A DNA stretch of 64,000 bases, from the NCBI GenBank assembly GCA_965602035.1, contig OZ271919.1, positions 1,612,001 to 1,676,000 of the forward strand, read 5' to 3'. This document shows positions 44,265-53,332 of the stretch, piece by piece. The stretch comes from Natronospirillum sp965602035. GTDB taxonomy: Bacteria; Pseudomonadota; Gammaproteobacteria; Pseudomonadales; Natronospirillaceae. Both the position numbers and the translations under genes were made by a program. A model generated the notes under the pieces. That model was not told the DNA's origin. It saw only the letters and a list, made by a program, of their open reading frames with translations, and searched no databases. The stretch's first letter is position 1. Every line of letters starts with the position of its first letter.

Positions 44265-45167
44265 GTGACGACAACACCCCGGGAGCGCTCACTCAACCTG
44301 CCACTGACGGCTGCCGCGCTGGTCAGCCTGACGGTTTTTGTCAGTCTTGTCGGCATGCTCTGGCCATTGGCAGCACCCTGGTTCAGAGGTCTGAGCAACA
44401 TCCAGATGGGTATTCTGGGCAGTTTTGTTGCCGGCCTGTTTACCGTGGTCGGCGCTCTGCCCATTCTGCTGTTCCGAACCATCTCCAAAGGCATTGAAGA
44501 TACGTTCATGGGGTTTGGTGCCGGTGTCATGCTCGCCGCAACCGCGTTCAGCCTGGCACTGCCGGCCATCGAACAGGCCTCGGCGGATGCCGGCAGTTCC
44601 TGGATCGGCGCGCTGGTTCTGGCGCTGGGCGTGGGGGCCGGGGGCGGGATGATGCTGACACTGCACCGATTCGTGCCTCACGAGCATTTTGAAATTGGCC
44701 CCCAAAGTGGCGCCGATGCCAGCAAGTTCAAGCGTGTCTGGCTATTCATCCTCGCCATCAGTCTGCACAATTTTCCGGAGGGCCTCGCGGTGGGGGTCGG
44801 CTTCGGCGGTGATGACCTGAACGCCGGCCTGACCCTGGCCATCGGCATCGGTCTTCAGGACATGCCGGAAGGCCTGATCGTCGCCATTGCACTATTGGCG
44901 CTGGGTTACAGCAAGGCCACAGCACTCGGGGTGGCATTGCTCACCGGACTTGTGCAACCGGTCGGCGGTGTGATCGGGGCGTTTTCGGTATCACTCATGG
45001 AAGCCATGCTGCCCTGGGGGCTCGCGTTTGCCGCCGGCGCCATGCTGTTTGTTATCAGTCATGAGATCATTCCGGAATCGCACCGGACGGGCCATGAGGG
45101 CAAGGCCACGTTCGGCGTTCTCGTAGGCTTCGTCACCCTGATGAGTATCGAGGCCGTACTGCAATGA
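44265..45167 (+). CDS. ZIP family metal transporter
   Basis: This 300-residue divalent-metal importer of the ZIP family has eight helices. The metal path motifs are clear: LHNFPEGLAVGVGF in helix 4 and GLQDMPEGLIVAIAL in helix 5. A His-containing loop (HRFVPHEHFE) lies between helices 3 and 4. The start is taken at GTG 44265, with AGGA upstream and a TATACT at 44231-44236; an in-frame upstream extension lacks these. Zinc is the likely substrate by family. Confidence 0.88.
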   Translation: MTTTPRERSLNLPLTAAALVSLTVFVSLVGMLWPLAAPWFRGLSNIQMGILGSFVAGLFTVVGALPILLFRTISKGIEDTFMGFGAGVMLAATAFSLALPAIEQASADAGSSWIGALVLALGVGAGGGMMLTLHRFVPHEHFEIGPQSGADASKFKRVWLFILAISLHNFPEGLAVGVGFGGDDLNAGLTLAIGIGLQDMPEGLIVAIALLALGYSKATALGVALLTGLVQPVGGVIGAFSVSLMEAMLPWGLAFAAGAMLFVISHEIIPESHRTGHEGKATFGVLVGFVTLMSIEAVLQ

Positions 45168-45281
45168 AGCGGCTGCTGAGCCGTAACCGCCAGCAGGCAA
45201 CGGTCTCTTTGCCATAACTCAATAATCAGCGGTCCATGTTCCGGTACAATAAGCGGTTTTCAGGTTTTGGGAAGCAGAGTC

Positions 45282-46031
45282 ATGCAAGAGGTTCGCCGCC
45301 TGATCCGGCTGGTGATACTGGCACTCTGGGTCGCTGTGGGTGTACTGCTGACAGCGTCCATGTGGGGGCCGCACCGACTGAAGCTGTTGTCGATGCACAC
45401 CATACTGGGGGCGGCTGCCTGGTGGTACCGGCGTCTGCTCGGCATCATCAATGCGCATGTAACCGTTGCCGGTAACCTGAGCCAGCAGCCCGGCATGTGG
45501 GTTTCAAACCACATCTCGTGGCTGGACATTATCGTTATTGGCAGCCGGGCCCGGGTCCATTTTGTCTCCAAGAGCGAAGTCAGCAAATGGCCTGTGGTCG
45601 GCTTTCTGGCGCGCCAGACCGGTACGCTGTTTCTGCGTCGCGGTGCGAACGAATCCGCGAAGATGACATCCGCCATGTCCGATCGCATCAAGGGCGGGCA
45701 TGGCGTTCTCTTTTTTCCCGAGGGTACAACCGGCCAGGGGCATTTTCTGCGCCGTTTCCACCCCCGCCTGTTCGCAGCTGCACTGGAACTTCAGTGCCCG
45801 GTGGTGCCTCTGGCGATACGCTATGAGCACGATGAGCAGCCGCATCCTGTGGTGGCCTACACCGATGGCCAGAACCTCATGGATAACCTCTGGCAGATAC
45901 TGCGGCTGAAACGGCTGGATATAACGTTGTTTGTGGGCGACCCTATAACCGAGCTGCCCGAGAAACGTCGTGAACTGGCGGATCTCGCCAGAGAGCGGGT
46001 ACGTCAGGCACTGGGTTTTGCGGAAGACTGA
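45282..46031 (+). CDS. plsC: 1-acyl-sn-glycerol-3-phosphate acyltransferase family protein
   Basis: This 249-residue PlsC-type acyltransferase makes phosphatidic acid from lysophosphatidic acid. It has an N-terminal membrane helix (LIRLVILALWVAVGVLLTA), the HX4D catalytic motif in VSNHISWLDI and the substrate motif FFPEGTTG. ATG 45282 has GGGAAG upstream; a TACAAT (45243-45248) is a plausible -10. Other PlsC paralogues are common, so this need not be the main enzyme. Confidence 0.85.
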   Translation: MQEVRRLIRLVILALWVAVGVLLTASMWGPHRLKLLSMHTILGAAAWWYRRLLGIINAHVTVAGNLSQQPGMWVSNHISWLDIIVIGSRARVHFVSKSEVSKWPVVGFLARQTGTLFLRRGANESAKMTSAMSDRIKGGHGVLFFPEGTTGQGHFLRRFHPRLFAAALELQCPVVPLAIRYEHDEQPHPVVAYTDGQNLMDNLWQILRLKRLDITLFVGDPITELPEKRRELADLARERVRQALGFAED

Positions 46032-46034
46032 TCA

Positions 46035-46094
46035 TCGCGCCCTCCGGGACGCTCCTGCAGGAACGCCGCGAATATCGGCCTTCGGCCGCTCCTA
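46035..46094. repeat. Two REP-like elements between plsC and tetR
   Basis: Inverted copies at 46035-46058 and 46075-46094; the second (terminus TTAGGAGC rather than GTAGGAGC) supplies the TAG stop of the tetR gene on the other strand. Confidence 0.8.
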
Positions 46095-46640
46095 AAGCAG
46101 GCGCTTCAGCGTCTGTGCCACCAGTTCGCTGGCACGTTCACCGCGCAGATGCGCATTCTGGACCTTGAACAGCAGCCCGTTTACCAGCCCCAGGTAACCT
46201 TCGGCTCGCAAACCATCGCCATCAAGTGCCTCGACGATCATCTGTTCCACCTGCTGATATTTCGGATGCTGGAAGATCGATTGCTGCCCCCAGTGCCCTG
46301 GCAGAAAGAGGAGTGACATCTGGCGTCGGTGTTCGAGCCAGAACTCGGCGTACTCCGTCAGCAGACTGTGCGCTGTCGGCTCGCCATCCGCCACCGTCTG
46401 GAGCCGGGCAATGAGTTCGTCAAGCGGGCCGGCGACCAGTGCATCAAGGATGCTTTCCTTGTTCTCGAAATAATAATAGATCGACGGCGGCGCACAGGGG
46501 ATAAGTGCCGCTATCTTTCGAATGGAGACACCGCGCGCGCCGTACTCTTCCAGCAATCCGGAGGCTGTCTCCAGAATATGCTCTCGGGTTATGCGGGAGC
46601 GTCGCTTCTGCGACTGGGTTGAACGAGCCTAGCGTGTCAT
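46092..46640 (-). pseudogene. TetR family regulator with amber codon near the start
   Basis: The protein is a normal TetR regulator: helix-turn-helix SIRKIAALIPCAPPSIYYYFENKE and a C-terminal ligand domain. The frame extends upstream through TREHILETAS, the expected first helix, to ATG 46640 preceded by AGGGAC. But codon 4 is TAG (46631-46629), giving Met-Thr-Arg-stop. No ATG, GTG or TTG lies between that stop and TTG 46556, which would cut off the first DNA-binding helix. So the gene is inactivated, uses a rare start such as CTG, relies on suppression, or the base is a sequencing error. CAG to TAG is a one-base change. The TAG stop at the 3' end comes from a REP. Confidence 0.7.
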
Positions 46641-46792
46641 TTGTCCCTACCACTGGTTTTAAGCTTTTCTGACAGAGTATAGTCTACGCCACTTTTTCCT
46701 GTCGCCCATGGCTTTTTGCCGAAACAGTGCAACAGGTCACAGTTTTTTTACAGTGTGCGGGCCCTCAATCACCGCTCTCCCGCTGCCTCGCA

Positions 46793-47221
46793 CTACCGTT
46801 GCAGAGCCTGGACGCTCTCTACATTGCGCACCATCGTCAGCACCGGGCCCAGTAGCTGCCTGGCCTGCGCGCCCCGTGACATACCCTGAGCGATAATCTC
46901 GTCGAGCGGGTAGGTCAAACGGTCCGACAGGCGGCTGCCGAGCTCTGTCAGAGCCGTTGCCTGTGCCGGTGAAATCCAGCCACGCTCATACAGGGCCTGG
47001 CGCAGCTGCCCGACTTCCGCAAAGTTCGCGTCGCTGAGCTTTACATCCCTTGCCAGCGAATGAAGCTCATAGAGTCGATCGCTCCAGGACACCGAATCGT
47101 CCTGAAAGGACGCCCCAGTATCCGGTATGGCCTCGGCAACCCCGTTCACGGCCGGCTCGGCCGATTTGTGGGAGTGTGTCAGGGACTGGTTCTGAACGTA
47201 ATGGCTGACGCCGACCTGCAT
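46793..47221 (-). CDS. Hypothetical protein
   Basis: I do not recognise this 142-residue soluble protein. It has a polar, disordered N-terminal 45 residues and a helical C-terminal part (LYELHSLARDVKLSDANF, EVGQLRQALYERG, ALTELGSRLSDRLTYPLDEI). AAGG lies eight bases before ATG 47221. It stands alone between tetR and dksA. Confidence 0.55.
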   Translation of the reverse strand: MQVGVSHYVQNQSLTHSHKSAEPAVNGVAEAIPDTGASFQDDSVSWSDRLYELHSLARDVKLSDANFAEVGQLRQALYERGWISPAQATALTELGSRLSDRLTYPLDEIIAQGMSRGAQARQLLGPVLTMVRNVESVQALQR

Positions 47222-47472
47222 CTGAAAAACCTTCTCTCGACCATCTGGAACAAACCTCAGGACCGGGCCAACTATTGGTGCAAGTCGGCCATGATCAGAG
47301 GAATCCGTTTATCATCAGGGTGGTCAGAGCAAGATTGATACCAATGCATGTCACCAGTTCAAAGCCCGGCGCAAATGCCATTCGGCCATGGGGAGAGGCC
47401 GGGAAAGGCGGCAGTGGGTTGCCGCCGGAGGGGAATTCTGACACCGCCGGCCTGGGCGGCGCAGCTCAGCGA

Positions 47473-47880
47473 TCAGTCGTCGCGGAAATTCTGCTCCTTC
47501 CGCTCCTGACGCATTTTTTCTTCCGCGCAGAGCGTCGCGGTCGGGCGGGCCAACAACCGACGAACGCCAATAGGTTCGCCCGTGACCTCGCAGTAGCCGA
47601 ATTCACCGCTATCTATACGCTTGATGGCTTCACCGATTTTGGGCAATAGCTTGCTCTGCCGGTCCAGGAACCGCAGTTGCAGCCGGCGCTCCTCTTCCAG
47701 TGCCGCCTTGTCAAGCTCGTCAGCCTCGTACTGCATGGTCTGCAGTTCCTTGCGTGACGTCTCTATCTGCTCACGGATTTCACGTGCCATGTCGTTCAGC
47801 AACTGGCGAAAAAACTCCAGTTGCTCATCGTTCATGTAGTCTTCTTCCGGTGCCGCCAGCAATTGTTCTTCAGTCAGCAT
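47473..47880 (-). CDS. DksA/TraR family protein, DksA2-like
   Basis: This 135-residue protein enters the RNA polymerase secondary channel to modulate initiation with ppGpp. The coiled coil (LLNDMAREIREQIETSRKEL) and C-terminal block GEPIGVRRLLARPTATLC are typical of DksA. Of the four zinc cysteines only two remain: CxxC is Cys-Glu-Val-Thr and the last is Cys-Ala-Glu-Glu. This is the pattern of Pseudomonas DksA2, which works without zinc. ATG 47880 is chosen from the family start; a shorter start at 47835 is possible. Confidence 0.85.
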   Translation of the reverse strand: MLTEEQLLAAPEEDYMNDEQLEFFRQLLNDMAREIREQIETSRKELQTMQYEADELDKAALEEERRLQLRFLDRQSKLLPKIGEAIKRIDSGEFGYCEVTGEPIGVRRLLARPTATLCAEEKMRQERKEQNFRDD

Positions 47881-47994
47881 CTCAACATCTTCCCAGCAAT
47901 TCAGCCGTTCAGCGCAGCCTCTGGTGCTGCACTCAGTCGTCGTCGCCCGGCCGGGCCGATGCGCCGGCGGCGGGCTCTTATAAATCGGGAACGC

Positions 47995-48006
47995 ATGATA
48001 TATCAT
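47995..48006. promoter_or_regulatory. Perfect 12-bp palindrome between dksA2 and purU
   Basis: ATGATATATCAT lies between the divergent starts (47880 and 48040). It could be an operator, or A/T-rich -10 elements for both genes. Confidence 0.3.
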
Positions 48007-48039
48007 TGCCCGCCGATTGAATACAGCAGGAAAGCACCC

Positions 48040-48894
48040 ATGTCGCAGGTTTACCGCCTGACGCTCTCATGCCCTGATCGTGTCGGCATTGTGGCGCGGG
48101 TCAGCCAGTTTCTGGCGCAATACAATGGCACGATAACGGAAGCGAATCAGCACGCTGACCTGGAGCAGGGCTGGTTCTTTCTGCGCAATGAAATTGCCGC
48201 CGACTCGCTGCCATTCAGTCTGGCAACGCTGCAGGAAGCCTTTGCGCCGATTGCGGCCGACCTCAATGCGAGCTGGACCATTCAGGATTCGGCGGTCAAG
48301 AAACGACTGGTCATTCTGGCTTCCCGGGACAGCCATTGCGTGGCCGACCTGCTGAACCGCTGGCATGCCGGCGACCTGGACTGCGACATACCCTGTGTGA
48401 TCGCCAATCATGACCACCTGAGAAGCCTGGTGGAATGGCACGGCATCCCCTATTTCCATGTGCCGGTCGATCCGGACAACAAGGCCGAGCATTTTTCCCA
48501 TGTCGAAGAGCTGGTGACAGAGCACGCCGCGGACACCATTGTACTCGCACGGTACATGCAGATCCTGCCATCCGGACTGTGCGATCGCTGGGCGTATCGG
48601 GCGATCAACATCCACCACAGTTTCCTGCCCTCGTTCGTCGGGGCCAAGCCTTACCACCAGGCGTTCGAGCGAGGCGTCAAACTGATCGGGGCCACCTGCC
48701 ACTATGTCACCTCGGAGCTGGATGCTGGCCCCATCATTGATCAGGATGTGACCCGGGTCAGCCACCGGGACAGCATTGACGAAATGATACGGCGCGGTAA
48801 GGACGTTGAGCGAAGTGTACTGGCTCGTGGCCTGCGCTGGCATCTGGAGGATCGCGTACTGGTGCATGGCAACAAGACGGTTGTGTTCGAGTAA
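48040..48894 (+). CDS. purU: Formyltetrahydrofolate deformylase
   Basis: PurU hydrolyses 10-formyl-THF to THF and formate, balancing one-carbon pools. The 284-residue protein has an N-terminal ACT domain (YRLTLSCPDRVGIVARVSQFL) and a formyltransferase-fold domain with the catalytic N-H-D set in INIHHSFLPSF and SELDAGPIIDQDV. AGGAA precedes ATG 48040. It is divergent from the dksA2-like gene. Confidence 0.95.
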   Translation: MSQVYRLTLSCPDRVGIVARVSQFLAQYNGTITEANQHADLEQGWFFLRNEIAADSLPFSLATLQEAFAPIAADLNASWTIQDSAVKKRLVILASRDSHCVADLLNRWHAGDLDCDIPCVIANHDHLRSLVEWHGIPYFHVPVDPDNKAEHFSHVEELVTEHAADTIVLARYMQILPSGLCDRWAYRAINIHHSFLPSFVGAKPYHQAFERGVKLIGATCHYVTSELDAGPIIDQDVTRVSHRDSIDEMIRRGKDVERSVLARGLRWHLEDRVLVHGNKTVVFE

Positions 48895-49005
48895 TTTAGA
48901 TATTTATAATATAAAGCCTATGGAACTGGCGGCCCCGTGTTGGAATGTGGCAAGCTAGATCCCATATTGATGACAGAACAGAAACGGGCAGCGAGGACGC
49001 AGACC

Positions 49006-49332
49006 ATGAATTACCAGGCACTCAGTTCCAACTACGCAGTAGCACCGCAGATCCAGCCCGAAGATGTACCGCACATCAAGGCCGACGGCTTCCAGGTGAT
49101 CATTTCCAACCGTCCGGATGGAGAAGCGGACGATCAACCCAGCTCCGCACAGATCCGTGAAGCGTGCGCAGCAGCCGGTGTGGAATTCCACCACTGCCCG
49201 ATGCAGGGTCCGAATGTAGCACCGGAAGATGTCGAGAAACTGCGTGATCTGCTGGCGACGGACCAGAAAATTTTTGCTTTCTGCCGCACCGGAAACCGCA
49301 GCAGCATGTTCTACCAACAGGCCACCGAATGA
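49006..49332 (+). CDS. TIGR01244/DUF442 phosphatase-fold sulfurtransferase-like protein
   Basis: This 108-residue protein of the Blh/DUF442 group has a phosphatase P-loop near its C-terminus: FAFCRTGNRSS (CxxGxR). NYQALSSNYAVAPQIQPED and VIISNRPDGE are the family's N-terminal blocks. In other bacteria it is linked to sulfide or thiosulfate metabolism, but no such genes are nearby. GAGGAC precedes ATG 49006. The stop overlaps the yqcC-like start (ATGA). Confidence 0.85.
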   Translation: MNYQALSSNYAVAPQIQPEDVPHIKADGFQVIISNRPDGEADDQPSSAQIREACAAAGVEFHHCPMQGPNVAPEDVEKLRDLLATDQKIFAFCRTGNRSSMFYQQATE

Positions 49333-49655
49333 GTTCAGACCGCCGGTATATCCGACTGTTACTGAATGACCTGAAGACGGAGCTGAAGCGCCAGGATCTG
49401 TGGCGGGACGAGCCGCCACCGGTGAAGGCGCTGGACAGCAACCAGCCGTTCTGCGTGGATTCACTGCGACTTGAGGAATGGCTCCAGTTCATCTTCATCG
49501 GTCGCATGGAAGCGATACTGGACCGCGACGCGCCGCTGCCTGAAACCTGCGCCATTGAGCCTTATGCCGAGGAGCAGTTTGCGACCACTCACAATACCCG
49601 GCAGCTGCTGCGCATTCTCGGGAAACTGGACATCATGATCTCCCGCACCCCCTGA
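49329..49655 (+). CDS. yqcC: YqcC family protein (DUF446)
   Basis: This 108-residue all-helical protein of the YqcC family has the conserved core RQDLWRDEPPPVKALDSNQPFCVDSL and LEEWLQFIFIGRM. Function is unknown; in enterics it neighbours truC. It overlaps the phosphatase-fold gene by four bases, so they share a message here. Confidence 0.85.
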   Translation: MSSDRRYIRLLLNDLKTELKRQDLWRDEPPPVKALDSNQPFCVDSLRLEEWLQFIFIGRMEAILDRDAPLPETCAIEPYAEEQFATTHNTRQLLRILGKLDIMISRTP

Positions 49656-49747
49656 CCCGGGAGATCAGCCCACTATCGCACCCTGTTCCACCCGGTTCTC
49701 TGGTCTGTATAATGCTTGCTCAAGTGCGAGCAACCAGGCCCCGTTTC

Positions 49748-50788
49748 ATGACTCAAAGACCATCGGACCTCAGCGACCTGCCACGTATGGTACCCGACCG
49801 CGACGACATCGCCCGGTACAGAGACAGTAGTGGCGGTTCAGGTGGCTCGGGGCCGGAACCGGAACGCCGGGGGCCGCGGGTCTGGCCGCTCTATTTTCTG
49901 GTCCTGTTACTGGCCGGTGGCATGGGCTATCTGGGCTATGAATTCTACCTTGCGCGTGAAACGCTTCGCTCGACGTCGGCCGAACTGGCGGACGCGCGGG
50001 ACCGCGTGGCCGAGCTCGAGGGCCAGTTGTCCGAAACGGACGAGAGCCTCTCTCTCAATGCCAGTTCCATTCAGGCGAATTTCAACAACATTCTGGCAGA
50101 AATCCGCAGTCTCTGGGACGTGGCTGATCGCCGCAACCGGGACTGGATTCGGGAGAATCAGGCATCACTCGAATCTCTGGCCGGTCTGCCCGATGAGCTG
50201 GCGGCGCTCAGTGAACAGGTCTCGGCCATAGACAGCGATCTCGGCTCGTTAACTGAGCAGTTGGAGGCGGCCGAAGCGTCAATTGCCGGCAACAATTCAA
50301 CACTCGACGCTCTTGGCGACCAGTTCGACACACTGAACAGCCGCACTGATGAACAATCCGACAGCCTGTCGCAACTGGTGGAGAATCAGGAAGCGCTGTC
50401 CTCACGCATTGATGTCGTCGCCACCCGGGCCGAGAACGCGGTGAATGCGTCCACCGACAACAGTCAGCAGTTGAACGCGGTTGAGGGCAATCTCGTGTCC
50501 CTGCGCGCCCAGCTTGAAAATGAAGCAGCGGCACGTGCCGACCTGGGTACAACCGTCAGTGCGCTGCGCAACGACCTGGATGCTTTGCAGGAACAGGTGG
50601 GCAGTAGCGGTCCGGGCGACGATGCGCTGTCGGCTCTTACCACCCGAGTCGACAACATCGACAATGCCCGCGCCGATACCATCCAGCGCCTGTCCAACCT
50701 GCAGGCCCAGATAGCGGAAATCCGCGAGCGACTGCAGTCGGCAGAAGCGTCGGTTGAACAGGTTCAGGACGTGGAAATTGTGGACTGA
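49748..50788 (+). CDS. Single-pass membrane protein with long coiled coil
   Basis: I do not assign a family to this 346-residue protein. It has a polar 40-residue N-terminus, one transmembrane helix (WPLYFLVLLLAGGMGYLGY, about 46-64) and then about 280 residues of heptad-rich coiled coil (RDRVAELEGQLSETDESL and similar), nearly free of Cys. The topology suggests an inner-membrane anchor with a periplasmic rod. TATAAT (49708-49713) lies upstream. It may have a structural or envelope-spanning role. The end overlaps the thioesterase gene by 25 bp. Confidence 0.65.
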   Translation: MTQRPSDLSDLPRMVPDRDDIARYRDSSGGSGGSGPEPERRGPRVWPLYFLVLLLAGGMGYLGYEFYLARETLRSTSAELADARDRVAELEGQLSETDESLSLNASSIQANFNNILAEIRSLWDVADRRNRDWIRENQASLESLAGLPDELAALSEQVSAIDSDLGSLTEQLEAAEASIAGNNSTLDALGDQFDTLNSRTDEQSDSLSQLVENQEALSSRIDVVATRAENAVNASTDNSQQLNAVEGNLVSLRAQLENEAAARADLGTTVSALRNDLDALQEQVGSSGPGDDALSALTTRVDNIDNARADTIQRLSNLQAQIAEIRERLQSAEASVEQVQDVEIVD

Positions 50789-51183
50789 CCTTCCATGAGT
50801 GGTTCCAGCCAGTCGGGCCGGTGTGGTCGGTTGCGCGCGTTCAGTGCGACACCGGTAATGCGCGCGTCCACCATTACGGCACCGTCCCGCTCACGAACCA
50901 CCTGCTGCAGGAAATCAAACCGGACGCGGCCGTTCGGTACCAGCCGGGCAGTGACATGAAAGTGATCGCCACTGGTCAGGGGTGCTCGGTAGTCCAGCTC
51001 CGCACGCACAACCACCAGATTGATGCCGGCCCGGGACAGCTCTGCGAAATTGAGGCCACAAGCCAGCAGGAATTCATGGCGGGTATGTTCCAGATAATTC
51101 TGATAAACGCTGTTATTGACGATACCCTGCAGATCGCATTCGTAGTCGCGCACCTTGAAAGACAGCGTGAAATCTCCGGTCAT
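50764..51183 (-). CDS. 4-hydroxybenzoyl-CoA thioesterase family acyl-CoA thioesterase
   Basis: This 139-residue hot-dog-fold thioesterase has the YbgC/4HBT start KVRDYECDLQGIVNNSVYQNYLEHTR, though the usual catalytic Asp-x-x-G is preceded by Cys (ECDLQG). RAELDYRAPLTSGD is the second conserved block. It cleaves an acyl-CoA of unknown length. It faces the coiled-coil gene tail to tail. Confidence 0.85.
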   Translation of the reverse strand: MTGDFTLSFKVRDYECDLQGIVNNSVYQNYLEHTRHEFLLACGLNFAELSRAGINLVVVRAELDYRAPLTSGDHFHVTARLVPNGRVRFDFLQQVVRERDGAVMVDARITGVALNARNRPHRPDWLEPLMEGQSTISTS

Positions 51184-51221
51184 ACCCCTGCAGCTCCTGT
51201 CGACAATCAGCAGCCAGTGTA

Positions 51222-51878
51222 ATGAAAGACAACTCCCGCCGCATCACCACCAATCAGACGGGTGTTCACGAGCACCTGACCGCTATTGTGGCCGCACACC
51301 GTGACGCTGACTTTCGCAAGCCGATCGCACCGTTCAGTGAACACACGTTCGAGACGCTCGTTACGCTTGTGTCAACGGGTGACCCCTGGATACTTGATTC
51401 CGGGTGCGGCACCGGAGAAAGCACCCGGCAACTGGCGGTCCAGTTCCCCGACCACCGGGTCATCGGCATTGACCGTTCCGCAGCCCGGCTGGAGCGTCAG
51501 CGGTCTGACTGGCCGGCCAATGCAACACTGCTGCGCGGCGATCTGGTTGACCTCTGGCGTCTCCTGCGACGCTCTGACCTGACGCCCGCCCGACATTATG
51601 TGCTTTATCCGAACCCCTACCCCAAGAAACAACAGGTGCGCCGTCGCTGGCACGGCCACCCGGTTTTCCCGGACCTGGTCGCGATCAGCCCGTATCTGGA
51701 ATTGCGCTCCAACTGGCGGCTCTACCTCGAGGAATGCGCGCTGGCCCTCTCGGCGTTCGGCCGTCAATCGGAACTGAATCCGGTATCGGAAGACAGCGCC
51801 GACCTGACCGCATTCGAGCGCAAGTACCGGCGCAGTGGCCAGACATGCTGGCGCCTCATCGCCCGTGACCAGGAGTGA
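51222..51878 (+). CDS. TrmB-like tRNA (guanine-N7)-methyltransferase family protein
   Basis: This 218-residue SAM-dependent enzyme has motif I in WILDSGCGTGESTRQLA and the TrmB hallmark YPNPYPKKQQVRRRWHGHP, where canonical TrmB reads PDPWPKKRHHKRR. The N-terminal half and C-terminal SELNPVSEDSADLTAFERKY also resemble TrmB, but the protein is divergent and slightly short. It may be an authentic TrmB or a paralogue with another substrate. No ribosome-binding site is seen. Confidence 0.75.
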   Translation: MKDNSRRITTNQTGVHEHLTAIVAAHRDADFRKPIAPFSEHTFETLVTLVSTGDPWILDSGCGTGESTRQLAVQFPDHRVIGIDRSAARLERQRSDWPANATLLRGDLVDLWRLLRRSDLTPARHYVLYPNPYPKKQQVRRRWHGHPVFPDLVAISPYLELRSNWRLYLEECALALSAFGRQSELNPVSEDSADLTAFERKYRRSGQTCWRLIARDQE

Positions 51879-51899
51879 TCACAGTTCTCGCAATTACCC

Positions 51900-53036
51900 T
51901 CAGGACACGCGCCGGTAGCCGCCCGGCATGCCTCCCTTGCTGAACACAAACTGCCAGAGCTGCGTCGTGCGAGACCGGAACGCCCCCGCACAGGACAGCA
52001 GATAGTACCGCCACATCCGGTAGAACCGGTCGCCCAGTTGCTCGCGGAAACGCGGCCAGGCCGCTTCAAAATTGGCATGCCAGGCCATCAGGGTATGGTC
52101 GTAATCTGCTCCGAAATTATGCAGATCTTCGAGCACAAACAGCCCTTCTGCAGCCTGCATGATCTGGGCGGCAGCCGGCAGCTCGCCGTTGGGAAAAATA
52201 TATCGATCGAGCCAGGGATCGGGCGACGTCTGTGAGCGCAGCTTGCCGATGGTGTGCAACATGAGCAGGCCGCCGGGTCTCAGACACCGCTCCGCCGTCT
52301 GCATGAAGGCGCGGTAGTTGCGCGGCCCGACGTGTTCAAACATCCCGACACTGACTATATGGTCGTAGCTGTCCTGTTCGTCGCGGTAATCCTGCAGCCG
52401 AAACGTCACCGGCAGGCCCTCACACCGGCGTTCACCCAGCGCCACCTGTTCCCTGGATACGGTGAGCCCCACGCATTCCACGCCATAGTGCTCCGCCGCA
52501 TATTTCATGAAACTGCCCCAACCACACCCGATGTCCAGCAGCCGTTGGCCCGGTCGCAGGTCAAGTTTGCGGCAGATCAGGTCCAGTTTGGCAACCTGCG
52601 CTTCTTCCAGCGTCGATGCGTCTTTCCAGTAACCGCAGGTATACGCCATGGTCGGGTCCAGCATGGCAGAGTAAAACTCGTTTCCCAGGTCATAGTGTGC
52701 CTTCCCGACCTCGAAGGCTCTTTGTCGCGTCTGGTGGTTGAACAGACGCGCCCGAAGCGCGTGCCAGGCCAGCTTGTAGGGGTTGATATTGCTGGCGAGA
52801 TCCGCTTTCAGAATCCGTGCAATGGTCTCGTCAAGTTGCTCGGAGTCCCAGTCGCCGTCCATGTAGCTTTCACCGACACCGAGGCTGCCCTGTGCGAGCA
52901 CGCGCTGCGCCAGCCCCGGATTGTGGATAGTGACATCCCAGGGCCTGTCACCGTTCACCGAAATACCGGCCGCGGCAAGCAGCTCCTCCACCAGGGCCAG
53001 TGATCGGTTGCCCGCCGACTGTGTGGACGCTGTCAT
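51900..53036 (-). CDS. cfa: Cyclopropane-fatty-acyl-phospholipid synthase
   Basis: Cfa methylenates cis double bonds in membrane phospholipids with SAM. The 378-residue protein (E. coli 382) has the N-terminal domain DVTIHNPGLAQRVLAQGSLGVGESYMDG, AHYDLGNEFYSAMLD, SAM motif RLLDIGCGWGSFMKYAA, SVGMFEHVGPRNY and the C-terminal FEAAWPRFREQLGDRFYRMW. ATG 53036 is set by the family start. It is divergent from the Fe-S protein gene; the 296-bp gap has no other gene that I can see. Confidence 0.95.
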   Translation of the reverse strand: MTASTQSAGNRSLALVEELLAAAGISVNGDRPWDVTIHNPGLAQRVLAQGSLGVGESYMDGDWDSEQLDETIARILKADLASNINPYKLAWHALRARLFNHQTRQRAFEVGKAHYDLGNEFYSAMLDPTMAYTCGYWKDASTLEEAQVAKLDLICRKLDLRPGQRLLDIGCGWGSFMKYAAEHYGVECVGLTVSREQVALGERRCEGLPVTFRLQDYRDEQDSYDHIVSVGMFEHVGPRNYRAFMQTAERCLRPGGLLMLHTIGKLRSQTSPDPWLDRYIFPNGELPAAAQIMQAAEGLFVLEDLHNFGADYDHTLMAWHANFEAAWPRFREQLGDRFYRMWRYYLLSCAGAFRSRTTQLWQFVFSKGGMPGGYRRVS

Positions 53037-53332
53037 AACTCGGTTCCTGTCCCAACGTTCCTGTAACGGCAGGCGATCTGCAGTGAAGCAGGCATGGCCT
53101 GATGCCAACGCATCTCGCTACTGCCGGTTTCATAAGTCTGGCTGGTTTTCAAACCCTTTTCCAGTTGCTGACAGTCTATCAACCTCATTGCGTCATGTTA
53201 TCCCCTGTATACTGTCCGGGTGTTGTCGGGGTTTTCTTTTCTGTACCACCCTCTATAGGATAGTCGAAAGACGAGCGCCACCTCATTTCAGTAAACGCGG
53301 CTCACATCACGCCGTAATGGAGTTTTCCTGCC

